The notes under the pieces are model-generated. The model saw only the letters and a list, made by a program, of their open reading frames with translations, had not been told where the DNA came from and did not search any database. The position numbers and the translations under genes are program-made. 5,431 nucleotides of DNA, from contig ONIK01000099.1 in the NCBI GenBank assembly GCA_900317865.1, positions 1 to 5,431 on the forward strand, read 5' to 3'. This DNA is from an uncultured Methanobrevibacter sp. Its GTDB lineage: Archaea; Methanobacteriota; Methanobacteria; Methanobacteriales; Methanobacteriaceae. Below are positions 1 through 5,431 of this stretch, piece by piece; the first letter of the stretch is position 1, and each line of letters starts with the position of its first letter.

Positions 1-313
1 AAATAACATTATTGAGTTATTTAAGGATTCGATTGATTATCTTGCAGTACATTTTATATTCATGTGGTCTAAATTAACATTTCAAGAACAAAAAATAATT
101 ATTTCTTTAGTTAGAAACCCTAAAAAGAGAATTGAAATAGCTAACTCTTTAGAAGTTACTAGCGGATCACTTAATAGGCCATTGAATCGACTGCTTGATT
201 TTGACTTGATTGAATATGTAAATGACAAATACCAAATTACTGACCCGATACTCACCTATTGGCTTCAGAATTGTTATGAAAAGAATGGAATATATCCATT
301 TAGAAGTATTTAA
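1..313 (+). CDS. C-terminal part of an archaeal ATPase with winged-helix domain (5' end outside the window)
   Basis: The frame is open from the first full codon at position 2 to the TAA at 311-313, about 103 residues, so the ATG at 62 is an internal methionine and not the start. The visible part looks like the C-terminal half of the archaeal P-loop ATPase family (Arch_ATPase type). A winged-helix-like segment (FQEQKIIISLVRN, then IEIANSLEVTSGSLNRPLNRL and LDFDLIEY) is followed by the family's usual closing motif YQITDPILTYWLQ. The P-loop and Walker B motifs would lie upstream and cannot be checked. Family members are widespread in archaea, often in many copies, and their cellular role is poorly defined; the wing could bind DNA or act as a regulatory lid. 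No promoter or terminator for this gene is visible. The family call is fairly secure; a specific function is not. Confidence 0.75.
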   Translation, partial: NNIIELFKDSIDYLAVHFIFMWSKLTFQEQKIIISLVRNPKKRIEIANSLEVTSGSLNRPLNRLLDFDLIEYVNDKYQITDPILTYWLQNCYEKNGIYPFRSI

Positions 314-343
314 TTAGCATTAGTTTTGGATTTGCTGCCTTAT

Positions 344-500
344 TAATGGCAATGACAAAGGGTTAAAAAAAAGTAAACATTAACACGTATAAAATTGCCG
401 AACCTTCGGGACGAGGAGGATAGCACGGTAATCCTATACTCATTAGAGTATACAGCCCGTGAACTAAGAATCCTCAACTTCTACAGGTTGAGGTAGATCA
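344..500 (+). mobile_element. Possible solo right end of an IS200/IS605-type (TnpB) element
   Basis: The segment ending near 500 resembles the non-coding right end of IS605/IS1341-type elements: a GTGAACTAAGAATCC stretch, a perfect 7-bp hairpin (472-478 with 487-493), then GATCAA just before ordinary flanking DNA. No transposase (TnpA) or TnpB frame is present on either strand between the ATPase stop and the adhesin stop, so this would be a deletion relic or a minimal non-autonomous unit. The left boundary is a guess. Position 344 was chosen because it follows TTAT (340-343), a tetranucleotide of the kind used as target by some IS605 members. Only the right-end structure is supported by visible features; the full extent needs comparison with intact copies. 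Confidence 0.35.
396..500 (+). ncRNA. omega-RNA-like structured RNA without an adjacent tnpB gene
   Basis: This 105-nt stretch is clearly more G+C-rich than its surroundings and folds well. It contains CC-TTCG-GG (403-410), a UUCG-capped mini-hairpin. CACGG (424-428) pairs with CCGTG (457-461) and encloses a perfect 7-bp stem TATACTC/GAGTATA with an ATTA loop (435-441 with 446-452). A terminal 7-bp hairpin CCTCAAC/GTTGAGG (472-478 with 487-493) has an 8-nt loop. GGAT (418-421) can also pair with ATCC (431-434), and GAGGAT (416-421) with ATCCTC (470-475), giving a possible pseudoknot or alternative fold. The order of parts and the 3' segment resemble the RNA from the right ends of TnpB elements, where it guides the TnpB nuclease and the guide lies immediately 3' of the element. 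Here the guide would begin near 501. A TATA-like GTATAAAA at 388-395 lies just upstream but is too close to be an obvious promoter for the full RNA. Another structured RNA class is possible. Confidence 0.6.
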
Positions 501-600
501 AACCTATTTGAACAGGAAGGCATTGATTTAAAACGGGTTATTCAAACTTTCAGAATTTAAGTGCCTTTAAAAAGATTCAAATCATGAATTAAAATCATTT
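501..600. other. AT-rich intergenic stretch, no gene recognised
   Basis: The segment lies between the omega-RNA-like element and the terminator. It holds a weak inverted repeat AAGGCA/TGCCTT (517-522 with 562-567), a 7-bp direct repeat AAATCAT (579-585 and 592-598), and a short plus-strand open stretch from 501 to a TAA at 558-560. That stretch has no start codon and no recognisable product. If the upstream RNA is a real omega-RNA, the first 16-20 bases here would be its guide. Confidence 0.5.
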
Positions 601-652
601 AAAAAAAAAATATTAAAGGCTGCTAAGCTATGTGAAAATATATAGCAGCCTT
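601..652 (-). terminator. Hairpin plus T-run terminator of the adhesin gene
   Basis: A perfect 10-bp stem (AAGGCTGCTA at 616-625 with TAGCAGCCTT at 643-652) has a 17-nt loop. Read on the minus strand, it is followed by TTTAATA and a run of ten T (complement of 601-610). It sits 16 bases after the TAA of the adhesin gene. Archaeal RNA polymerase terminates at oligo-T stretches, so the T-run alone may suffice; the hairpin may also stabilise the 3' end of the message. The plus strand has no matching T-run, so the structure serves the minus-strand gene only. Confidence 0.85.
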
Positions 653-667
653 ATTATTCATGTTAAA

Positions 668-3600
668 TTAAGGAATCGCAACCATAGTATACTCTGAATA
701 AAGAGAGAATCCAGGTATTTCACCATAAGTTTCCATATCCAATAACATATATGAAATTTGCTCGAAAAAGCCTTCAATAGCCACATACCCACCAAATGCA
801 CCTCCAATTACTCCGGCTACAGCAGAAACACCAATTACAGTTTTATAAACCGTCCGAGTGTTAAGTTCAGGGTTATAATTATTGGAAATCATATATGAGG
901 AACTATAAGCGCCCATGGCAATACCGGCAGTAACACCTGCACCAACACCGGCAGCAACACCTATAAGAGGGTTTAGGGTACATACACCAACAACAAAGCC
1001 TACAACAGCACCAATCACATAACCTGTCACAGCACCAATAATTGTAGCTTTTACTAATGATTCACTTTTAACATGCACATACCCATGTTTACCATTCTCA
1101 GTAATATTCCCACCATTAATGACTATAGTGCATTTATCTGAACGCATTACTGTTAATGAGTCATCACCCTCTTTTTCCTTGGCTTTATCTACACTGCATA
1201 TGTCATTACCTTTTTTACTTGCATAGTTATTTTCAAATATGCAGTCTGCATATTCGAAGTATCCTGCATTAAAAACTGCACCACCACATTTAGCAACATT
1301 ATTGTAGAAATAACAGTTTTTACAGACGACATGTCCCTGATTAAGTATTGCACCGCCAAAACCACGGTTAAAATCACCTTTGTTATGGGCATTCTTAAAT
1401 GAAACTTCCTCAAAAACACCTTTTCCACCTTTATCTTCAACGTGACAGTTAAAACCATCAACGATTAACTTGGTTGCACTGAAGTAATCATTTTTATCAA
1501 TTGAAACCCAGATTTTTTTCTCAGATCCTTTGGAAAGGGAAATCTTTGAGCTTTGGCCGTTTACATGAATAAAATCATAACCGCTTTTGTGGACCTTCCA
1601 TGTTTCACCAGTCACTATAGATAAGTTACCTGCAAATGTAACATTTAAAGAAATATAAGCACCTGCAATATCAATATTCCTTCCGGACAAATATTTAACA
1701 GTATCTGATTTCTTTAAATGAATAGTACCATTATAGTCAGCACTGTTTTTAACATATACATTTTTAACAACTGATATGGTTTTATTATATTTAATCTTGG
1801 AATGTTTTAGCAAATCATTGAAAATTTTATTCCATGAATATGTATTGTTATAGACAGTTACATTGGCAAAGCTATATTCGTAGTTAATAAGATATTCGCC
1901 GTTATTTAATTTTCCATTAATACTGAATAGGAAAGTATTATTGAAGTAAGCAAAAGCATAGTTAATGTTTTCATTATACTTCAAAGCACAATTAAACATT
2001 ATAGCCTTATAAATTGTTGAAACTAAATCAATTTTTTCACCAGCAATATTTTGATAAACACCATAACGCAAATAATCCACATCAATACCGGATAACTTCC
2101 CGTGAATAACAGGAATCATATCATTAACAACACAATGTGAAATATTGCAGTTTTTATTGTTACGATCAGTGAAAATTGCTTCACAAGTACAGTTTGAAAT
2201 GGAGTTTTTAAATATGGAATTTGTAATTGTGTTATTTACTCCTGAGATGTATATTGCACCGCCAACACCACTGGCAGTGTTATTTATGAATATACATTGA
2301 TTAATTAAACCGTTACTTCCCATCCAAGCTACAGCACCACCGTTAACTGCACTGTTGCCTGCAAAGGTACAGTCTGAAAGAACACCGTCATTACCAAACC
2401 AGGAAATAAGACTTTCTCCGGAATCAAAAGTAATGTTTTCCAATTTGGAAATGGATATAACATTAATTTTATGGCATACAGCATTAATGAAATTTAAATT
2501 ACAAATCCTAACATTATTTCCTTTCACCATAAATGCTACAGGACAATTCATTTCATCAATAACATGACCATTACCATCAATAGTAATATCATCCTGATCA
2601 ATTATTATGTTATAATCATTAACTCCATAATCAAAATAATAATCCCTGGTTAAAGTAAGCGTATCTCCAGGTTTAAGTTCACCAATTTCAGAAGTTAAAT
2701 CATTAAAATTACCTGCATTACTCTTATTGATATGTAAATTCAATGATCTTTTATCGAGGACTGGAATAACATTATCAAATGAACAGGAAGATACGTTGCA
2801 GTTTTCAGCTCCGCATAAAAGATAAACTGCTTCATATCCTAATTTACCATAACAGTTTTCAAAAATTGATCTGATAATTTTATTATTACTGCCGCTTACA
2901 TAGATTGCACCGCCGAAATCAGCAGTATTGGCTATAAAGATACACTGGCTGATTAAGGCATTATTTCCCATCCAGTTAATTGCTCCACCATTAACCGCAA
3001 TATTTCCTGCAAAAGTACAGTTTGAAAGAACACCGTTATCACCGCTCCAGGTAATCATGCTTTTAGAATTCTGATTATTTTTGGAATTTATGAAGGTAAA
3101 GTTGGATATTTTAACATTATCTCCTGATACATTAATCATTACAGGTTTTTTCATTCCGTCAATAACATAAGCATTACCATTTACTGTTATATTGTCGATA
3201 TTAATCATTACACTATTTTTATCACAGTTTTCATTGAAATAATAATTTTTAGTTAAATTAATAACGTCTCCAGGATGATGTTTATTAATTTCACGTGCCA
3301 ACGCACTGAAAGTTCCTACATCACCATCCATATAAACTTCATTGAAATCAGTGAATAGTTTATTGATACTTAAAGGACATTTAACATTAATGTATAATAC
3401 ACTATGAACGTTTTTGTCTTTTCCATCTTTAATGTGGCTAGTTAAATTGTTATATTCAGCAGCACTGTGAACAGTTATATCCACCACCATATTTTTCATA
3501 TAATTGTCTGTATGCAAATTCTTAAAAATATCATCTGCACAGGTTACTTTGCTGAAGTGGTAATCACTTACAATAAATTCATCAGGCAACTTGGAAGTAA

Positions 3601-4702
3601 TCCTAAAAATATAATCCTGATTATTAATGCTCATACTACAGGAAATGTGATCATTATAATCAAAACTATCATTATAGAATAGAGATTCATATAATAATGT
3701 ATCCAGATTTATTGTATCATACCCAATTGTTGTTGTAAAATGATTTTTTAAATACTTTAAATCTATAGATTTTCCATCAATAACCGGAATGAAATTATCA
3801 AATGTACAATCAGTTATAGTACAGTTTTTATAATTATGATCCATGAGAATAGCATCACCGCAGGATATGGAAAAGGATTTTTCGAAAATTGAATTGGAAA
3901 TTGTGTTATTTGCACCGCCAATATAAATTGCACCACCGGCATTGTTTGCAAGATTGCCTGTAAATTTACAATTACTGATTAAACCGTTGTTTCCTTTCCA
4001 TGTAAGAGCACCGCCTTTAGCAACACGACCATTATACACTGAATTTCCCTGAAAGGTACAGTCTGAAAGAACACCATTATTTCCAAACCAGCGAACAGGA
4101 CTTGCATCAACCTCTCCAGCATGATATGGAATCTTACTTACAACATTTTTTGCTCTGAATTCGATTGAAGAAGGATTACGTTTATTCATATCATGACCAA
4201 TATCAATTCTAGAATGGGATTGATCAGGAATATACCTGTTTACATTATCATCATACTGGGCATTCATAAAAGTTACATTTGTTATTTTAACATTGTTTCC
4301 TTTTATATTAAATATATTGGTCTTATGGGCCCCATTAATGATATGGCCATTTCCATTAATTGTAATATTATTTTTCGTTATTTTAATTACATCATTGTCC
4401 TCAATAGAATATTTGAAACCATGTCCATAGCTATAATCCTTTGTTAAATTAAATGTATCCCCATCTTTAAGATCAGAAATATCGTTTTTCAAATCCTTGA
4501 AACTGCCAACGTTTTTACCATTTGAAAGACTGTCCGGTTTGTCTAAACGAACATCATCCAAATCAGATATGGCATTGTCTTCACCATAACTTCCAAAATC
4601 AATGCTACCGGCAGTAATGTTATCTGCTGCAGACACAGATCCTACACCAATAAAAAAAATTAAAAACAAACACAAAATTGCAATTAATTTAAACTTTTTC
4701 AT
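668..4702 (-). CDS. Secreted adhesin-like protein, Pmp-type beta-helix repeats, glycine-zipper C-terminus (1344 aa)
   Basis: A large surface protein of the methanogen adhesin-like class, presumed to act outside the cell in contact with host, partner microbes or substrate; no ligand can be inferred. The start at 4702 is chosen because it gives a clean signal peptide (basic MKKFK, hydrophobic core to about residue 20, cleavage after VSA at 25) with GTGAT three bases upstream; the frame stays open to an ATG at 4858 but that extension covers the promoter. Residues 66-309, 463-650 and 664-867 are three homologous right-handed beta-helix modules with GGA[ILV] and FxxN motifs like those of chlamydial Pmp repeats. 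A second homologous domain follows modules 1 and 3 (310-420 and 868-994). A fourth helix-like region spans about 1001-1170, with GGAI at 1116 and GGAV at 1140. Residues 1218-1311 are hydrophobic with glycine zippers, then about 33 residues to the end. I see no pseudomurein-binding repeat, Ig-like repeat, transglutaminase domain or lipobox, so the tail is the likeliest membrane anchor. Many NxS/T sequons suggest N-glycosylation. Confidence 0.9.
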   Translation of the reverse strand: MKKFKLIAILCLFLIFFIGVGSVSAADNITAGSIDFGSYGEDNAISDLDDVRLDKPDSLSNGKNVGSFKDLKNDISDLKDGDTFNLTKDYSYGHGFKYSIEDNDVIKITKNNITINGNGHIINGAHKTNIFNIKGNNVKITNVTFMNAQYDDNVNRYIPDQSHSRIDIGHDMNKRNPSSIEFRAKNVVSKIPYHAGEVDASPVRWFGNNGVLSDCTFQGNSVYNGRVAKGGALTWKGNNGLISNCKFTGNLANNAGGAIYIGGANNTISNSIFEKSFSISCGDAILMDHNYKNCTITDCTFDNFIPVIDGKSIDLKYLKNHFTTTIGYDTINLDTLLYESLFYNDSFDYNDHISCSMSINNQDYIFRITSKLPDEFIVSDYHFSKVTCADDIFKNLHTDNYMKNMVVDITVHSAAEYNNLTSHIKDGKDKNVHSVLYINVKCPLSINKLFTDFNEVYMDGDVGTFSALAREINKHHPGDVINLTKNYYFNENCDKNSVMINIDNITVNGNAYVIDGMKKPVMINVSGDNVKISNFTFINSKNNQNSKSMITWSGDNGVLSNCTFAGNIAVNGGAINWMGNNALISQCIFIANTADFGGAIYVSGSNNKIIRSIFENCYGKLGYEAVYLLCGAENCNVSSCSFDNVIPVLDKRSLNLHINKSNAGNFNDLTSEIGELKPGDTLTLTRDYYFDYGVNDYNIIIDQDDITIDGNGHVIDEMNCPVAFMVKGNNVRICNLNFINAVCHKINVISISKLENITFDSGESLISWFGNDGVLSDCTFAGNSAVNGGAVAWMGSNGLINQCIFINNTASGVGGAIYISGVNNTITNSIFKNSISNCTCEAIFTDRNNKNCNISHCVVNDMIPVIHGKLSGIDVDYLRYGVYQNIAGEKIDLVSTIYKAIMFNCALKYNENINYAFAYFNNTFLFSINGKLNNGEYLINYEYSFANVTVYNNTYSWNKIFNDLLKHSKIKYNKTISVVKNVYVKNSADYNGTIHLKKSDTVKYLSGRNIDIAGAYISLNVTFAGNLSIVTGETWKVHKSGYDFIHVNGQSSKISLSKGSEKKIWVSIDKNDYFSATKLIVDGFNCHVEDKGGKGVFEEVSFKNAHNKGDFNRGFGGAILNQGHVVCKNCYFYNNVAKCGGAVFNAGYFEYADCIFENNYASKKGNDICSVDKAKEKEGDDSLTVMRSDKCTIVINGGNITENGKHGYVHVKSESLVKATIIGAVTGYVIGAVVGFVVGVCTLNPLIGVAAGVGAGVTAGIAMGAYSSSYMISNNYNPELNTRTVYKTVIGVSAVAGVIGGAFGGYVAIEGFFEQISYMLLDMETYGEIPGFSLYSEYTMVAIP
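1721..2101 (-). repeat. Second-domain copy B of the adhesin (residues 868-994)
   Basis: It follows module 3 and is diverged from copy A but collinear with it. It leads directly into DTVKYLSGRNIDI, the start of the C-terminal beta-helix region. Its position suggests that a unit of beta-helix plus this domain was duplicated and that module 2 was either inserted alone or lost its partner. Confidence 0.75.
2102..2713 (-). repeat. Beta-helix module 3 of the adhesin (residues 664-867)
   Basis: Third copy. It begins GNFNDLTSEIGELKPGD, contains ITIDGNGHVID and NDGVLSDCTFAGN, and ends MIPVIH. GGAV is at 788 and GGAI at 814. Rungs at 778, 803, 829 and 857 repeat the spacing of module 2 almost exactly. 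It has an intermediate-length insertion (about 742-765) at the place where module 1 has its long one. Confidence 0.85.
2753..3316 (-). repeat. Beta-helix module 2 of the adhesin (residues 463-650)
   Basis: Shortest copy. It begins GTFSALAREINKHHPGD, contains ITVNGNAYVIDG and NGVLSNCTFAGN, and ends VIPVLD. It has GGAI at 572 and 597. It is followed directly by module 3 after about 13 residues and lacks the second domain that follows modules 1 and 3. Rung spacing between equivalent C/S-x-F positions is 25, 25 and 28 residues (562, 587, 612, 640). Confidence 0.85.
3443..3775 (-). repeat. Second-domain copy A of the adhesin (residues 310-420)
   Basis: It follows module 1 and is homologous to residues 868-994. 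Shared landmarks in order are IDLKYL against IDVDYL, DTINLDTLLYESLFYN against EKIDLVSTIYKAIMFN, YNDHI against YNENI, FRITSKLPDEFIVSDYHFS against FSINGKLNNGEYLINYEYS, DDIFKNL against NKIFNDL, and SAAEYNN against SADYNG. I do not recognise the fold; it lacks the GGA and FxxN motifs, so it is probably not another beta-helix. Confidence 0.75.
3776..4507 (-). repeat. Beta-helix module 1 of the adhesin (residues 66-309)
   Basis: First of three related modules. It begins GSFKDLKNDISDLKDGD, continues through an ITINGNGHIING strand-turn block and NGVLSDCTFQGN, and ends FIPVID. It is the longest copy because of an approximately 55-residue charged insertion (about 148-202) between the NVTFMNA and GNNGVLSDC blocks, and an extra five or so residues (around 223-228) before GGAL at 230. 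The extended first part may form a loop on the helix face. Confidence 0.85.
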
Positions 4703-4705
4703 AAT

Positions 4706-4710
4706 ATCAC
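4706..4710 (-). promoter_or_regulatory. Ribosome-binding site (GTGAT) of the adhesin gene
   Basis: GTGAT on the minus strand ends three bases before the ATG at 4702. It matches the 3' part of the archaeal Shine-Dalgarno consensus GGAGGTGAT, for which a short spacing is expected. Together with the signal peptide it decides the start against the in-frame ATG codons at 4717 and 4858. Confidence 0.6.
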
Positions 4711-4772
4711 AACACATTTTTTTATTGATTATAAAAAGAATACTTTTTTCATTTATGTATACGCTTACCAAG

Positions 4773-4788
4773 CATATAAAGCTTTTCG
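4773..4788 (-). promoter_or_regulatory. Archaeal BRE/TATA promoter of the adhesin gene
   Basis: On the minus strand CGAAAAGC (4788-4781) is followed at once by TTTATATG (4780-4773), a near-ideal TFB-recognition element plus TATA box. Initiation is expected about 25 bases downstream, near 4750, leaving a leader of roughly 45-50 bases. A palindrome lies just upstream (4792-4803) and a copy of its half-site just downstream (4763-4768). Confidence 0.85.
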
Positions 4789-4791
4789 AAT

Positions 4792-4803
4792 GTAAGTGCT
4801 TAC
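4792..4803. promoter_or_regulatory. Candidate operator palindrome next to the adhesin BRE
   Basis: GTAAG-TG-CTTAC is a perfect 5-bp inverted repeat with a 2-bp centre, ending four bases upstream of the BRE. GCTTAC recurs at 4763-4768, 35 bp away on the other side of the TATA box. Such placement fits a DNA-binding regulator, but no factor can be named. Confidence 0.35.
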
Positions 4804-4836
4804 TTGCATTAAAAAACAGGTTAATATAAAAAATAA

Positions 4837-4898
4837 TAAGTAAATAGGGCCAATCCAATGAAATTTAAGTAAATAAACAATAATTCAATCCAATCCAA
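4837..4898. repeat. Short direct repeats between the divergent promoters
   Basis: TAAGTAAATA occurs at 4837-4846 and 4866-4875. CAATCCAAT follows each copy, at 4851-4859 and 4886-4894, and a partial third CAATCCAA overlaps at 4891-4898. The paired order suggests a small tandem duplication or a set of binding sites, but AT-richness makes chance matches easier. Confidence 0.35.
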
Positions 4899-4910
4899 AG
4901 AAATAAATTA

Positions 4911-4918
4911 TTATATAA
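4911..4918 (+). promoter_or_regulatory. Probable TATA box for the plus-strand 4Fe-4S protein gene
   Basis: TTATATAA sits about 92 bases before the ATG at 5010. It would give initiation near 4940 and a leader of about 70 bases. The bases just upstream are A-rich but not a strong BRE. A weaker alternative TATA-like AAAATATT lies at about 4961. The divergent partner promoter for the adhesin is at 4773-4788. Confidence 0.4.
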
Positions 4919-5009
4919 CCTTTCCTAAAATTGAAAAATGATTTACTCTTTGGCTTTTTTAAAATATTTTTCGCAAAATTTAATTGCTGTGGTTAAAAAA
5001 TAGTTATCC

Positions 5010-5431
5010 ATGAACATTAAAGCACCAATAATTATGGAGTTAGTTTTCATCATGATTGCTGTTTTGGTTTATATTACAACTTCCAACACATTTTTCATAT
5101 TCAATTTCCTCTATATCGGAACTGCAATAGCTGTTGGACTGTTCATGATGGCTAAAAATAACAGATACGCAAGAAACCTAGTTATGCTTGCAGTTGGAGG
5201 TTACCTGTTTTTTTATGTTGGCATTTTAGGTCATGAAAACTTGTCCCTGTCCGGATTTTGGTATTATTTAAGTTTAGGTGTTTTTGAAGGTGCCGTTATT
5301 CATTTTCTAATTGCAAAAATCTTTGGGCCGTTACTGTTTGGCCGTGGATGGTGTGGCTATGCCTGCTGGACGGCAATGATATTGGATCTGCTGCCTTACA
5401 AAACCTCACAAAAGGAAAGGAAAAACTGGGG
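5010..5431 (+). CDS. Membrane 4Fe-4S protein, NapH/CcoG-like (3' end outside the window)
   Basis: The ATG at 5010 is the first start after an in-frame TAG at 5001-5003; 140 codons are present and the frame runs off the right edge. Only a weak ribosome site (GGTT at 4991-4994) is seen. The visible part is very hydrophobic, with about four membrane segments (residues roughly 8-24, 32-48, 56-73 and 85-105). Then comes GRGWCGYAC (111-119) followed by W and a DLLPYK stretch (126-131). This matches the signature of NapH/CcoG-type integral membrane ferredoxin proteins, in which a loop after membrane helices precedes further helices and 4Fe-4S clusters; those would lie beyond the window. Such proteins pass electrons at the membrane. 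The usual C-x3-C-P reads C-x3-C-W here (C115, C119, W120). The family is fairly sure; the pathway and partner are unknown. Confidence 0.75.
   Translation, partial: MNIKAPIIMELVFIMIAVLVYITTSNTFFIFNFLYIGTAIAVGLFMMAKNNRYARNLVMLAVGGYLFFYVGILGHENLSLSGFWYYLSLGVFEGAVIHFLIAKIFGPLLFGRGWCGYACWTAMILDLLPYKTSQKERKNW

Noticed and set aside
301..366. Short frame giving a hydrophobic peptide ending MAMTKG before TAA at 364-366
   Set aside because: It looks like the end of a membrane protein but is closed upstream by TAG at 301-303 and has no start codon in a suitable place; too short to call a gene or pseudogene.
396..500. tRNA or CRISPR array as explanation of the structured segment
   Set aside because: No cloverleaf with a T-arm or acceptor stem can be formed, and there are no regularly spaced identical repeats.
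492..560. Plus-strand open stretch ending at TAA 558-560 as a small gene
   Set aside because: No start codon, closed upstream by TGA at 489-491, only about 22 codons, no recognisable product.
1189..1461. 90-codon open frame on the minus strand within the adhesin gene
   Set aside because: It lies inside the adhesin coding region in another frame, has no recognisable domain, and its composition reflects the repeat sequence.
2355..4829. Several plus-strand open frames of 70-84 codons (2355-2567, 3467-3682, 4193-4447, 4602-4829)
   Set aside because: All lie antisense to the adhesin gene or its leader, have no ribosome sites or family features, and read as antisense of the beta-helix codons.
4703..4858. 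In-frame upstream extension of the adhesin gene to an ATG at 4858
   Set aside because: It would put about 52 residues before a complete signal peptide, covers the BRE/TATA promoter, and lacks a ribosome site. The start at 4702 has GTGAT and a clean signal peptide.

Overview
The window looks like AT-rich archaeal DNA, most likely from a gut or rumen methanogen of the Methanobacteriales (Methanobrevibacter-like). Three things point there. The large gene is preceded by a textbook archaeal BRE/TATA pair (CGAAAA then TTTATATG on the minus strand). Its product has the make-up of the very large secreted 'adhesin-like' beta-helix proteins that are abundant in these genomes. The left flank is the tail of an archaeal-type ATPase with a winged-helix domain. 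The genus is inferred from memory of family patterns, not from a search.

Layout, left to right. Positions 1-313 (+) hold the C-terminal end of an archaeal ATPase gene that starts outside the window. Positions 314-667 are intergenic. They contain a compact structured element at about 396-500 (+) that resembles the right end, or omega-RNA, of an IS200/IS605-type TnpB transposon, but with no tnpB gene beside it. They also contain a strong hairpin plus T-run terminator (601-652) serving the minus-strand gene. Positions 668-4702 (-) are one 1344-residue secreted adhesin-like protein. It has a signal peptide, three homologous beta-helix modules, a second domain type that follows modules 1 and 3 but not 2, a fourth C-terminal beta-helix, and an unusual hydrophobic tail with two runs of five glycines at exact four-residue spacing plus a third, shorter zipper. 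Positions 4703-5009 are a divergent promoter region. Positions 5010-5431 (+) start a membrane-bound 4Fe-4S protein of the NapH/CcoG type, which runs off the right edge.

The three genes show no obvious functional pathway link. The adhesin is an independent transcription unit with its own promoter and terminator. The points most worth following up are the TnpB-less omega-RNA-like element, the glycine-zipper tail, the in-phase DNA repeats that could allow module loss or gain, and a palindrome with an extra half-site flanking the adhesin promoter.
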